A DNA stretch of 64,000 bases from Geomonas limicola (GTDB taxonomy: Bacteria; Desulfobacterota; Desulfuromonadia; Geobacterales; Geobacteraceae), in NCBI RefSeq assembly GCF_014193675.1, contig NZ_BLXZ01000003.1:248001-312000 (forward strand), written 5' to 3'. A program made the translations under genes and the position numbers. This document shows, in pieces, positions 7,254 through 15,822 of this stretch. The number at the start of each line of letters is the position of its first letter. The first letter of the stretch is position 1. Below the pieces are notes generated by a model that was not told where the DNA came from, searched no databases, and saw nothing but the letters and a program-made list of their open reading frames with translations.

Positions 7254-8438
7254 TCATTCCCCCCGGATCGATTCGAGCGGCCGGATACGCCCCGCCTTCC
7301 AGGCCGGGTAGAGTCCGCTCAAAAGTCCCACCACCACGATGATCGCCAGGGTCAGCAAGGACAGTTTCAGGTCGATGGCCACCAGCCCCCCCTTGGGCGC
7401 ATAGGGGAGGATGCTGCGCGCCAAGAGGTCGGTGACCCGCGAGAAGATAACGGCGAGAAAGATCCCCGCCACCCCGCCCAGGCCGCACAGGATGAGCGTC
7501 TCGGTCCAGACCAGCCGGAACACGTCCCCCGGCATGGCCCCCATGGTCTTCAGGATGCCGATCTCCTGGCGGCGCTCCAGGACCGACATGAGCACCGTGT
7601 TGATCACCCCCACCATGGCGATTAAAAGCGCCACCACCGCGATGGAGAAGACCATGACCCGCGCCGTCGCAATGAGCTTCATGATGGTCTGCTTCACCTG
7701 GCTGAAACTCACCACCTGCACGTCCTTCAACTGGTAGAGCTTGTTCTCCAGTGAGGTGATGTCCGCGTCTTTTTTCACCTTGATCCCGATGGTGGTGATC
7801 TGGTCCACCTGGGAGATTTTCTGCAGCGTTTTCAAGGGGACGAAGATGGTGCCGTCGTCCTGGCTGCCGGTTCGTTCCAGAATCCCCACCACCTTGAGCT
7901 TCACGTTCTTCTCGGGAACGATGGTTTCGTCCCCCACCTCGCGCTGTTCGAGTTCAGCCGCCTCGTACCCCATCACCACCTCGTCGGCGGTGTTGTCCTT
8001 GAACCACCCCCCCTTTTTGAAGCGGAAAAAGGGTTTCATGGCCGGATAGCTGTGAGCGTCCACCCCGTAGAAACCGGCGATGCCGCCGCTCTCCCCCTTG
8101 TTCGGGTCGAAAAAGGCCTGCATCAGGATAGGGGTCACCTTGTCCACCTCGGGCTCCTTGGTGATCTGGTTCACCATGGACTGGTCCATGTAGCGCAGCC
8201 CCTTGCCACCCTGGAGCATCATGGTGGCCGCCTCGTAGGGGCACCCCTTGGCCATCACCATGAGCTGGTAGCCCATGTTCTCGATGTCGCGGTTCAGCGC
8301 CGTTTCGTAGCCCCGGTTGAAACCGAACAGGCTCACCAGCACCCAGGTCGAGAGCATGATCCCGATCAGGGTCAAAACGCTTCTCACCTTCTTGCGCAAC
8401 AGGTTCTTGTAGGCGATCTGGAAGGGTGTGATCATCAT
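7254..8438 (-). CDS. FtsX/MacB-family ABC transporter permease
   Basis: 394-aa membrane protein. One membrane helix near residues 15-35 is followed by a large periplasmic MacB-core domain (about 40-250), then three C-terminal helices of the FtsX domain (about 265-385). This is the standard single-gene MacB permease without a fused ATPase; the ATPase is the next gene. The family couples ATP hydrolysis to motions in the periplasm (mechanotransmission). The ATG at 8438 overlaps the preceding gene's TGA by 4 bases, showing translational coupling with the FMN-binding-like protein. Confidence 0.93.
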   Translation of the reverse strand: MMITPFQIAYKNLLRKKVRSVLTLIGIMLSTWVLVSLFGFNRGYETALNRDIENMGYQLMVMAKGCPYEAATMMLQGGKGLRYMDQSMVNQITKEPEVDKVTPILMQAFFDPNKGESGGIAGFYGVDAHSYPAMKPFFRFKKGGWFKDNTADEVVMGYEAAELEQREVGDETIVPEKNVKLKVVGILERTGSQDDGTIFVPLKTLQKISQVDQITTIGIKVKKDADITSLENKLYQLKDVQVVSFSQVKQTIMKLIATARVMVFSIAVVALLIAMVGVINTVLMSVLERRQEIGILKTMGAMPGDVFRLVWTETLILCGLGGVAGIFLAVIFSRVTDLLARSILPYAPKGGLVAIDLKLSLLTLAIIVVVGLLSGLYPAWKAGRIRPLESIRGE

Positions 8439-9070
8439 GGCTTGGCGCGCTCCGCCGCGAAAACGAACTCATCCATGAGCACCAGGTTCTTCTTCAGCCC
8501 GCGCAGGATGCCGTAGTAGTCGGTCTCCAGCTCCGGCGAGGGATTGGGAACTTCGGCGACCCTGCCGGTCCCCTTGCCGCGCACCGGGTCGTAGTGATCG
8601 AAGTCCTTCAGGGTCACCCCCTCGAATTTCCTGGCGAACTTGGCCTCGCGGAACTTGCTCGCCGAGGCGCCGGTGATCTTCTGGAGGTAGAAGGTTTTCA
8701 CCTTGCCGGTGAGATCCTGCGCGATGAACACCTGGATGCCACCGAACTGCCCCTTCTGGTTCACCCCGTGGATATAACCCACCTTTTTCTTGTCCTTGTA
8801 GATCTCGTAGAGCGTGTAGGGGACGTCGACCGGCGCGTAGAGAGCGATGCTCTGGGCGCCCAGGCGGTTTTCGATCTTTTTGAGGAGCGCCGGTCCGCCA
8901 AGCTTCTGGATGGAGACGTAGACGGTCTTGAAGCTGGTCGATTCCGGGAAGAGCCGGGGGACGTCGCGATCCGGGTTGTTCAGATCGCAACCGACAGCAG
9001 CCAGGGCCGAGGTGGTGAAAAGCGCCAGCAACAGAACCGGCAGGAGAATTTTAGTAAGTACGAAACGCAT
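8435..9070 (-). CDS. Exported protein with FMN-binding-like domain
   Basis: 211-aa protein with a signal peptide (about residues 1-25) and a soluble periplasmic part. Residues about 95-165 resemble the FMN_bind/RnfG fold: a GYIHGVNQKGQFGG segment and then KITGASASKFRE where flavinylated proteins have an SGAT-type motif. The threonine that carries FMN is replaced by serine, so covalent flavin is doubtful. It is coupled by a 4-base overlap to the MacB-type permease and follows the cytochrome fusion gene by 50 bases, so it may be a redox or accessory component of that system. The FMN call is a motif-level resemblance only. Confidence 0.6.
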   Translation of the reverse strand: MRFVLTKILLPVLLLALFTTSALAAVGCDLNNPDRDVPRLFPESTSFKTVYVSIQKLGGPALLKKIENRLGAQSIALYAPVDVPYTLYEIYKDKKKVGYIHGVNQKGQFGGIQVFIAQDLTGKVKTFYLQKITGASASKFREAKFARKFEGVTLKDFDHYDPVRGKGTGRVAEVPNPSPELETDYYGILRGLKKNLVLMDEFVFAAERAKP

Positions 9071-9120
9071 CGATTACCTCAAAATGAATCGGTCAGCCAG
9101 CGCAGGGAACCGCCCCCCCC

Positions 9121-10860
9121 TTACTGCGCGCTCCAGCCGGTCTGCTTCACCAGTTCCGGGTTGGTCCCCGGGCCGAGCTGAACCACGTAGCACCCCTTCG
9201 AGGCGTAGCGCTGGCCGGTGCCGAAGCTGAGCCGCCCGAAGAGCGGGTGCGGTTGGTCGGTCATCATCCCGGCGACGTCCAGAAGGTTGTCCCGGTAGTA
9301 GTTCCCCTTGAGATCCATGAGCAAAAGCGAGAGAAGCTGGGTGACGGCGTTGGTTTGGGCGATCACCTGCTGGGTCTCGGAGCGAACCGGGACCTCCCCC
9401 TTGCGCATGGCCTGCTTGGTGTCCTCGGGGATGAGGGTCCGTCCCATAACCGGTTTGGGGAGCGGCATGAATATATAGGGGTAGGTCAAGTAGGTAAAGC
9501 CGCGCACCGGCTCGGGGAGGGTCCAGAGGCTCTCACCCAGGTAGCGCCCGGAAAGAACCAGGGCCTCGGGGCGCAACTTTTCCTTGAAGAGCGCCAGGGC
9601 AGGAAGCGCGGAGGCGTCGTCCCAGACCAAGAGGCGCACGGCCCGTCCCCCCTCCCCTGCTTTCTCCATCGCCGACTGCAGGGCCTTGGCTTCCAACTTC
9701 TCTCCGGCGGGCAGGGATACTGTCACCGGTGCTATTTGCCCCAGTTCCTGCCAGGCATGACGGAACCCGGCGGCGAGTGCCTTCCCCTGCGGGCTCTCGC
9801 GCACGATCTCGACCAGCGCCGTCTCGTTCACCTGTTTCTGGGCCAGAAAGTGCGCCGCGCTCTCCCCTTCCTGGTAGAACCCCTTGGACTGGTACAGCGT
9901 GTACCAGTCATTTTCCGAAAGTACCGGAAGGTCGGTCGCCGGGAAGATGCTCGGGATCCCGTTTTGCTCGCAGAACTGGTGGATCGGCTGCCAGGACCCG
10001 TTCACCGCCCCTCCAACCATGGCGAAAACGGGATCGTTGCGGTAGTACTCCTCGAGCTGGGCCCGCCAGGTATCCGGGGAACCGCGCAACACCCAGCGCG
10101 CCAGCGAGAGCGACTTGGTCACCAGCTCGCGCGAAGGGAGCATGTTCTCGGCCATCAAGCGCGATTTCGAGCCGCTGCGCGGGTTGCCGAACCCCTTTAT
10201 CTGTCCGTTTTTCAGGTTGACGAAGAAGGTCAGCGTGGTGAACAGCGCATCGCGCTTGGCGGGAGGGAGGTCATCGGAGACCACGGTGGCGATCCGGATC
10301 CGGTCCTCGCTGATGCCCGGGGAGAACTCGACCGAGAGGGACTTCAGGTAGGCCACCAGAAGCTTCAGATCTTTTTCCTCGAACTGGTACTGCGGCATGC
10401 TCGCGCTGAGCTGCCGGCCGTTGGGATCCTTACCGTGGCGCAGCGCCTCGATGAGGGCCGCCTCGGTATAGGCGGGCCTCAAGGGCGGCTCGGCCCCCTC
10501 GTTCAAGACGATCCCCTTGTAGGTGCGCGGCAGCGGCTTGAAGAGTTTTTCGCCGTTGATGGCAGGGACGTAGACCCCTTCGTCGAAGGCGCCCAGTCCA
10601 CTGCGCAGGTGACAACTCGCGCAGGTAAAGGTGAGCCCCGGCGCCGCCGGCTCGCCGTGCAGGTTCACCCGCAGACGCTCGCCGGAGGGGAGGATCCCCT
10701 CGCGGTAGATCCGCTCGCCCAGCTTGAGCTCTTCCTTGGTGGCGGCATGGGCCGGGAAAGCCGGACCGAGAACGCAAAGAAAAAGGGGAATGGCCAGCGC
10801 AGCCCGAGAAAACAGGGAGCTAAGACGCGCCTTCAATCGGTGCCAGGTGGATCGGGTCAT
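9121..10860 (-). CDS. Cytochrome c fused to a type I periplasmic binding protein
   Basis: 579-aa exported protein. A signal peptide (about residues 1-40, AHA cleavage) is followed by a class I cytochrome c domain with one haem motif CASCH (residues 80-84) and a candidate Met axial ligand in ASMPQYQ (about 155). Residues about 185-570 look like the two-lobed ABC-type/Leu-Ile-Val-binding protein fold (IRIATVVSDD, FAMVGGAVNGSW, IPSIFPATDLPVLSEND). A haem domain on a ligand-binding module suggests ligand-gated electron transfer or redox sensing in the periplasm. It is the second gene of a six-gene operon with MacB-type ABC and NosL-like genes. The substrate cannot be told. Confidence 0.8.
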   Translation of the reverse strand: MTRSTWHRLKARLSSLFSRAALAIPLFLCVLGPAFPAHAATKEELKLGERIYREGILPSGERLRVNLHGEPAAPGLTFTCASCHLRSGLGAFDEGVYVPAINGEKLFKPLPRTYKGIVLNEGAEPPLRPAYTEAALIEALRHGKDPNGRQLSASMPQYQFEEKDLKLLVAYLKSLSVEFSPGISEDRIRIATVVSDDLPPAKRDALFTTLTFFVNLKNGQIKGFGNPRSGSKSRLMAENMLPSRELVTKSLSLARWVLRGSPDTWRAQLEEYYRNDPVFAMVGGAVNGSWQPIHQFCEQNGIPSIFPATDLPVLSENDWYTLYQSKGFYQEGESAAHFLAQKQVNETALVEIVRESPQGKALAAGFRHAWQELGQIAPVTVSLPAGEKLEAKALQSAMEKAGEGGRAVRLLVWDDASALPALALFKEKLRPEALVLSGRYLGESLWTLPEPVRGFTYLTYPYIFMPLPKPVMGRTLIPEDTKQAMRKGEVPVRSETQQVIAQTNAVTQLLSLLLMDLKGNYYRDNLLDVAGMMTDQPHPLFGRLSFGTGQRYASKGCYVVQLGPGTNPELVKQTGWSAQ

Positions 10861-10910
10861 GGGTGGTGGTCTCCTTCTGGCGCATCGGGCGCCGGCTCTA
10901 AAACCGCCCG

Positions 10911-11351
10911 CTACAGGTCGAAGAGGTAGCAGCCGCGCAGCACAGTCTTGCCGTCTTTCAGGAACACGAAGCTCACCTCCCAGTCGCCCGGCATCACCAG
11001 GCGTACCGGCAGCAGGTAGACCCCCTTGTTGGACAGGGCGAAGTTCTGGTCCCCGGCCGCGTGAGCGCCACGCATCGAGGGCATGTCGGCGTCGCCTTTC
11101 ACGGTGAACGAGGTGTCACGGACACCCTCGCGGGTGAAGATCTCGACCCGCATCACCGCGTTACCCAACTTGGGTGCCTTGGCAAAGCCGTAGGTGAAAT
11201 AGTGTCGGGGGCCCAGGGGGATCTTCTCTCCCGGCTTGGGGAGCACCTGGTAGTCGCGCTTGACGAGGGAGGGGTTGGCGGCCGGGGCCGCGGTGGGGTA
11301 AACCTCACAAACAGCAAGCGCCAGTATCAGCGCCGCAAGCAATACTCTCAT
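10911..11351 (-). CDS. YtkA-like exported protein
   Basis: 146-aa protein with a signal peptide (MRVLLAALILALAVCEV...) and a beta-sandwich-like mature part ending in a segment typical of YtkA/FixH-like domains (LPVRLVMPGDWEVSFVFLKDG). Such domains occur beside copper-handling and cytochrome genes; their function is poorly known. The ATG at 11351 is preferred over the in-frame GTG at 11360 because GGGAG is correctly spaced for it. It is the first gene of the operon and follows a good sigma-70 promoter. Confidence 0.65.
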   Translation of the reverse strand: MRVLLAALILALAVCEVYPTAAPAANPSLVKRDYQVLPKPGEKIPLGPRHYFTYGFAKAPKLGNAVMRVEIFTREGVRDTSFTVKGDADMPSMRGAHAAGDQNFALSNKGVYLLPVRLVMPGDWEVSFVFLKDGKTVLRGCYLFDL

Positions 11352-11443
11352 GGTTAGCACTCCCTGTCATAGCTACACGACTCATGGCTGCATCGAACTC
11401 ATAGAGACTGATGGGAAAGATTTCATCAATCAATCAGGTCGTG

Positions 11444-11471
11444 TTTATACAGCAAATCATATGAGTGTCAA
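11444..11471 (-). promoter_or_regulatory. Sigma-70 promoter of the YtkA/cytochrome/ABC/NosL operon
   Basis: On the minus strand TTGACA (11471-11466), a 16-base spacer and TATAAA (11449-11444) form a near-consensus promoter about 85 bases before the first gene. No operator palindrome is seen. Confidence 0.75.
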
Positions 11472-11538
11472 GCCGAATTCCCGCACAAAGAGGGAGACAA
11501 TCTTCGTCGCAAAGGAAAAACAAAGATAACGCCGCAGG

Positions 11539-12093
11539 CTACTGCAGCGGCGTCGGGTTCATGTTGCGCTGCATCTTCAAGGTCCTGATCTGCTGCTTCA
11601 TGTCCTGGCGCGAGGTCTGGTAGTTCGGCTTGGTAGCGACCGGTTGGTCCGCCGTGCGTTGCTGGTCGGAGTTACCATCCTTGCCCTGGCTGGAGCCGGA
11701 ACTGTTGTCGTGGTTCGCCGGAGCATTCTGGCCGGCCTGCCCCAACTGGGCAAGTTCACGTTCGTACGCTTCGATCTGCTGTTTTTTCTGTGCTGCAAGC
11801 GCCTGGGCGGCCGCACCTTCAGGCCCCTCCTGGGCCGCAACCAGTTCGGTCTGCACCAGCTCGCCCCTCAGTCGCTCGATTTCCGCGGCAAGCCAGGCCG
11901 AGCGGCGCGGCGCATCGCGGCGAACCGGTGCGCTAACGCCCGCCTTGTCGGCAGCTGCACCCCCCTCGGGCGTTCCGGTGTACTCCACCACGATACCGCT
12001 GTCGCTCTCCACGATCGTGGGTGTTTCCGCCCGGGCGATAACCGCCATGATGACTACTGCGCCGATTGCCGTGATCATACTGATGGTACTCAT
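11539..12093 (-). CDS. Hypothetical exported coiled-coil protein
   Basis: 184-aa protein with an N-terminal hydrophobic signal/anchor (MSTISMITAIGAVVIMAVIARA), a central helical stretch with coiled-coil character (AAEIERLRGELVQTELVAAQ..., about residues 65-115), and a polar Gln/Asn/Ser-rich tail. No family recognised. AGGGAGG upstream of the ATG at 12093 supports the start. It is likely a periplasmic or membrane-anchored protein transcribed alone. Confidence 0.6.
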   Translation of the reverse strand: MSTISMITAIGAVVIMAVIARAETPTIVESDSGIVVEYTGTPEGGAAADKAGVSAPVRRDAPRRSAWLAAEIERLRGELVQTELVAAQEGPEGAAAQALAAQKKQQIEAYERELAQLGQAGQNAPANHDNSSGSSQGKDGNSDQQRTADQPVATKPNYQTSRQDMKQQIRTLKMQRNMNPTPLQ

Positions 12094-12585
12094 GACATCC
12101 CTCCTGCCGTACCCGGCGCCCCGGTTCCCCGGTTACACCGAACTCCGGGCGAAGACAGCGGTCCATCGCCCTTTTTCTCAACGTGTTACCCAGGATTTGC
12201 CACAAAAGGCCGAATCCGTGGTCAGCGTGCCTCTGCCGGTCCTGCCAGTCACCGCAATACAGGTTGCGTGCCATGCGGCGCTGCCGCCCGCTATCTACCT
12301 TTTTTTGCACGGATTGGCAAGAGATACCACGGGAAGAAACTAATGGGAAGGGTGCTCCAAATTTACCCCGAGGGAAACGGTAAAGGGCTAGAGCTTTGGA
12401 ATAGCGAGAGTTTTTCAGATTAACCGAAGGTACCAGCTGTTTCAATGAGACAGCCCTCCCCTTCTGTGTGCCCGTGGGGGACCGGCTCGGCTCCATAAAA
12501 TGGTACGAGGCTGGAACCGGCCCGTGGATTTCTGCGGGCAAGGCACAAACTGCTGGAAACAATGAAAACCGCCGTAAAGATCCGG
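12094..12585. other. Intergenic region between tag and the coiled-coil gene
   Basis: No supportable gene in about 490 bases. A weak stem with a short T tract next to the tag stop (around 12555-12580) could be the tag terminator. A TGGCAC box on the minus strand near 12270 is not a sigma-54 promoter because the GG-GC spacing is wrong. Confidence 0.45.
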
Positions 12586-13173
12586 CTACGGCAGGGTTCC
12601 GCCGAGTTCGGACCAGCGAAAGCAATCGAAGGTGTGGTCGTTCACCATCCCGACCGCCTGCATGAAGGCGTAGCAGATAGTCCCCCCCACGAAGTTGAAG
12701 CCGCGCCGCTTCAGGTCGCGGCTCAGTGCATCCGAGGTGGCGGTTGTGGCTGGAACCTCGCTGAGACTGCGCCAGGCGTTTTGCCGTGGAGTGCCGTCGA
12801 CGAAGCGCCAGAGGTAGGCGTCGAAGGAGCCGAATTCGTCCTGCACGGCGAGGAAGGAGCGGGCGTTGGAAATGGCGGAGGCAAGTTTCAGCCGGTTTCG
12901 CACCAAGCCGGAGTCGGCGAGCAGTCGGGCGAGGTCCGCCTCGCCGAACCGGGCCACCTGCTGCGGATCGAAGCCGGCAAAGGCGGTGCGGTAGGCGGCC
13001 CGTTTTCTGAGGATGGTTATCCAGGAGAGCCCGGCTTGGGCGCCTTCCAGGATCAGGAACTCGAAGAGGAGCCGGTCGTCGTGCACCGGCCCCCCCCATT
13101 CGAGATCGTGGTAATTCTGGTAGAGGGGGTCGCTGCCGGCCCACGCGCAGCGCTGTCTCGGAATTTCAGTCAC
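12586..13173 (-). CDS. tag: DNA-3-methyladenine glycosylase I
   Basis: 195-aa enzyme that removes 3-methyladenine from alkylated DNA. Family signatures are clear: RCAWAGSDPLYQNYHDLEWG at the N-terminus, the segment LEGAQAGLSWITILRKR (about residues 42-58), and the C-terminal NDHTFDC. The zinc-snap ligands (N-terminal Cys and His, C-terminal His and Cys) are all present. The start is a GTG at 13173 with AGGAG 7 bases upstream. It stands alone 47 bases from the riboswitch-controlled gene and could be partly read from that transcript. Confidence 0.95.
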   Translation of the reverse strand: MTEIPRQRCAWAGSDPLYQNYHDLEWGGPVHDDRLLFEFLILEGAQAGLSWITILRKRAAYRTAFAGFDPQQVARFGEADLARLLADSGLVRNRLKLASAISNARSFLAVQDEFGSFDAYLWRFVDGTPRQNAWRSLSEVPATTATSDALSRDLKRRGFNFVGGTICYAFMQAVGMVNDHTFDCFRWSELGGTLP

Positions 13174-13220
13174 GTCCCGCTCCTACACGAAAAAGTTGTT
13201 CTCAGCAAACGTTCCCGCCG

Positions 13221-13898
13221 CTAATCGCGGCGCCTCTCCTCGCGTTCAGCGCGCTTCTCCTCCCGGCGCTGTTCCTTTTCGTAGCGTTTTTCCTCGCGGC
13301 GCTGCTCCTTCTCGCGGAAGTGCTCTTCCTTGCGCTGCTCGTGCGCGTCCCGGCGCTGCTCGCGCCACTCTTCCTTCGCCGAACGGAAGTGGCGGCCGCG
13401 GTAGTGGTCGCGGTCCCTGCGGTACACCTCGTACTCGCGGGCGCGGAACTCACGGATCCGCTCCAGGCGGTGCCGGCGCAGTCCCGGCGGCAGTTCGCGG
13501 TAGCGGGTCGTCACCCAGGGGCCGCGACTGCTCGGCGCGCGCAACCAGCGCCCGTCGCGGTACAGGAAGTAGTTGTTGTTGACGAAAAAGAGATCGTAGG
13601 GGACGCCGACGGCAACGTAGAAACCGAGCGCGCCGGGGTAGACGAACTGGATGTCGTCATTGACCTCGATGAACTGCACCGGCGGCTGAGCCGGGACGTA
13701 AACCGTTGCCGGGGCCGGAGGCGGTACATAAACCGGAGCCGGCGGCGGCACGTAAACCGGCTGGGGCGGTGGAGTCACCACCACGGTCCGCGGCGGCTCA
13801 CCCAGATTGATGTTGACGTTCACACCGGCGAAGGCGGCCTGCGCCCCGCACAAAAGCAGGACCGTACCCTGCAGGAGAACCTTTTTCTTGCTAGTCAC
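13221..13898 (-). CDS. Exported Pro-rich/basic protein under a GEMM-I riboswitch
   Basis: 225-aa protein: signal peptide (about 1-24, AFAG), a proline/valine-rich linker with repeats of the type PVYVPPPAP (about 40-75), a compact central domain (about 78-130: EVNDDIQFVYPGALGFYVAVGV ... LFFVNNNYFLYRDGRW), and a highly charged C-terminal tail of Glu/Arg/Lys repeats such as EKEQRREEKR (about 150-225). The central part is known from exported proteins of Geobacter and relatives, without known function. The start is a GTG at 13898 with AAGGAGGT upstream. Its leader holds a dinucleotide riboswitch and terminator, so expression should respond to c-di-GMP or cGAMP. Confidence 0.75.
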   Translation of the reverse strand: MTSKKKVLLQGTVLLLCGAQAAFAGVNVNINLGEPPRTVVVTPPPQPVYVPPPAPVYVPPPAPATVYVPAQPPVQFIEVNDDIQFVYPGALGFYVAVGVPYDLFFVNNNYFLYRDGRWLRAPSSRGPWVTTRYRELPPGLRRHRLERIREFRAREYEVYRRDRDHYRGRHFRSAKEEWREQRRDAHEQRKEEHFREKEQRREEKRYEKEQRREEKRAEREERRRD

Positions 13899-13930
13899 GC
13901 TGAAACCTCCTTGGGAGCCTCCCCTGCGGC

Positions 13931-14040
13931 AAAAAAAAAGGGTTGCCGATATCGGGAGAGATATTTCGGCAACCCGGCTGTCTCGAAGAGACCCTTTAGG
14001 CTTTCCGTCCCACCCTCGCGGATGGTTTAGTATTATCGTG
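13931..14040 (-). promoter_or_regulatory. GEMM-I (cyclic dinucleotide) riboswitch with terminator platform
   Basis: On the minus strand the aptamer shows the GEMM core: AAACCATCC / GGGTGGGACGGAAAGCC for the first hairpin, then GGGTCTC..GAGAC capped stem, ACAGCCGGGTTGCCGAAAT. The 3' part of the aptamer is reused in a long hairpin (13940-13975, GGGTTGCCGATATC paired with its complement) followed by nine T residues (13939-13931). Ligand binding would prevent this terminator, making it an ON switch. Geobacter GEMM-I elements often bind 3',3'-cGAMP; the ligand cannot be assigned by eye. Confidence 0.88.
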
Positions 14041-14172
14041 TATCTACTCGGCTTTGGCGCCGAATTGTCTTTCCCGGCATCGGCAACCCAACAACCGGGG
14101 AGGCATGTGTTGATCTTTTACTCTAACCGGACCAAAAAAGTCAAATATAAAAGGCAGGCTCCAGAAGAGCTC

Positions 14173-15531
14173 TCAGGACCTGGGGAGCAAGAAGAAGAAG
14201 GTGGCTCCCTCGCCCGGCCGCCCCTCGGCCCAGACCTTCCCACCGTGCTTGGTGATCACCTGCTCCACGATGGCAAGCCCCACCCCCGTCCCCTCGAAGT
14301 CCTCCGAGGTGTGCAGCCTTTGAAAGACGCCGAAGATCGTGTCGGCGTATTTCATCTCGAAACCGATGCCGTTGTCGCGCACGAAATAGACCAGCGCCTG
14401 CTCCTGGACCTGGCACCCCACCTCCACGACCGGATGCCCGGCATTCCCGGAGAACTTGGCCGCGTTTCCCAGCAGGTTTTCCAGGACTTGGGCGATCATG
14501 GCGCGATCGCCGCGCGCCGTGGGGAGTACGGCGATCTTGAATTCGGTCTGGCCGCCGATACCGTTACCCTGCAGCTTATCCACGCTCTCGCGGGCAAGGG
14601 CAGTCATGTCGATCACCTGCAGCGAAAGTTGCAGGCGGCTGTTCTTGGTGAAATTGAGCAGGTCGTCGATGAGGGCTCCCATGCTCACGGTGCGCCGCAG
14701 GATGGAGCCGAGCAGCCGTTGTCCCTCCTCATCGAGCCGTGCACCGTAATCCTCCAAGAGCATCGAGGCAAAACTGTTGATGCTGCGCAGCGGCGAGCGC
14801 AGGTCGTGCGACACCGAATAGGAGAACGTCTGCAGGTCCCTGATGGTGGCCTGCAACTCTGCGGTGCGCACTTCGACGCGCCGCTCCAGGGTGGAGTTCA
14901 GTTCCTTGATCTCCAGTTCGGCGCGGGTGCGCTCGGCAATCTCCGCCTCAAGCGAATAGGTGCGCTCCCGTACCAGCCACTCCAACTGTTCCCGGTAGCG
15001 ATCCAATTCCTCTTCGGCCAGCTTGCGCTTGGTCATGTCGATCGCGGCGAGGAGACAGGTGTGTCCTGCAGAATCCGCCAACGCCTCGAGCTTCACGAAG
15101 AGCGGCAGGTCCCCCTCGGCCATGCGCTGCAGTCCGATCTCGAGTTCCTGTTTCTCCGTCGTGTCCCTCGTCTTCAGCAAGAACGCCTCGAACGCGTGCC
15201 GGTCGAGGTGGTTCACGAGGCCCGGAAAACTGCGGCCAATGAGTGCGGCGCGTTCCGTCCCGAGCAGTGTGGCCCCCGCCAGGTTGACGGCCAACACCGT
15301 TCCGGAGAAGTCGAGGGTAAAGTAGCCGACCGGCGCGAGATCGTAGAGTTCCGTGTACTGTTTCAGGAGCTGTTCCATGTCCTGCCGGGCCTGGCGCAGC
15401 TCCTGGTTTTGCTGTTCGAGCTCGATCTGGTGCAGTTCGAGGGTGCTCACCAGGGGGATGAGGTCCCGGAGCTGGTGTACCGTCTTGCGTCCTGTGACGG
15501 TCATTTTCTCCTGTGGCTCTTTTTGCTGCAT
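14173..15531 (-). CDS. PAS-domain sensor histidine kinase
   Basis: 452-aa cytoplasmic kinase without membrane segments. After an N-terminal coiled coil (about 15-60) comes a PAS domain (about 62-175), a second coiled coil, HisKA with the phospho-acceptor in SVSHDLRSPL (His 242), and HATPase_c with N box (ENLLGNAAKFS), G1 (DNGIGF) and G2 (GTGVGLAIV). It is close in architecture to the kinase at 61.7-63.3 kb (bacteriophytochrome-like HisKA, FSYSVSHDLR). No receiver gene is adjacent. The start at 15531 is chosen for GGAGGA upstream; a longer frame begins at 15552. Confidence 0.93.
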   Translation of the reverse strand: MQQKEPQEKMTVTGRKTVHQLRDLIPLVSTLELHQIELEQQNQELRQARQDMEQLLKQYTELYDLAPVGYFTLDFSGTVLAVNLAGATLLGTERAALIGRSFPGLVNHLDRHAFEAFLLKTRDTTEKQELEIGLQRMAEGDLPLFVKLEALADSAGHTCLLAAIDMTKRKLAEEELDRYREQLEWLVRERTYSLEAEIAERTRAELEIKELNSTLERRVEVRTAELQATIRDLQTFSYSVSHDLRSPLRSINSFASMLLEDYGARLDEEGQRLLGSILRRTVSMGALIDDLLNFTKNSRLQLSLQVIDMTALARESVDKLQGNGIGGQTEFKIAVLPTARGDRAMIAQVLENLLGNAAKFSGNAGHPVVEVGCQVQEQALVYFVRDNGIGFEMKYADTIFGVFQRLHTSEDFEGTGVGLAIVEQVITKHGGKVWAEGRPGEGATFFFLLPRS

Positions 15532-15822
15532 CCAGATCCTCCGTTGCTGCACTGGGGAGAAAGTTCACTGAGTCAGCCAGGCGCTTGTGACACTTTGGTA
15601 TCCACAGTTTCGCAGCGAGATGGTGTCAGACCCGATGCCGTTACCTCTTGTGAGCCATGAGCTCAACCGCTATGACTGGGTTCCGGAAGCTAGAGTCAAT
15701 CATAGGGTATCATGTGAAAAGGAGCCTGCAGTCCAATTCTAAATTTTTTCACACATTCCTACAGTAACGCAGCGCAGCATCTTAGGTTGACTCAGCCAGG
15801 GGCGCTTTGAGAGAATCAGGAT

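Noticed and set aside
9247..10929. Long plus-strand frame opposite the cytochrome fusion gene
   Set aside because: Shadow frame; composition is driven by the GC-rich third positions of the true gene.
12262..12290. Sigma-54 promoter on the minus strand (TGGCACG ... TTGC)
   Set aside because: GG to GC distance is about 15 bases instead of 10.
11933..13144. 403-codon minus-strand frame across tag and its spacer
   Set aside because: It overlaps tag out of frame, lacks a start signal and has an Arg/Pro-rich shadow composition.
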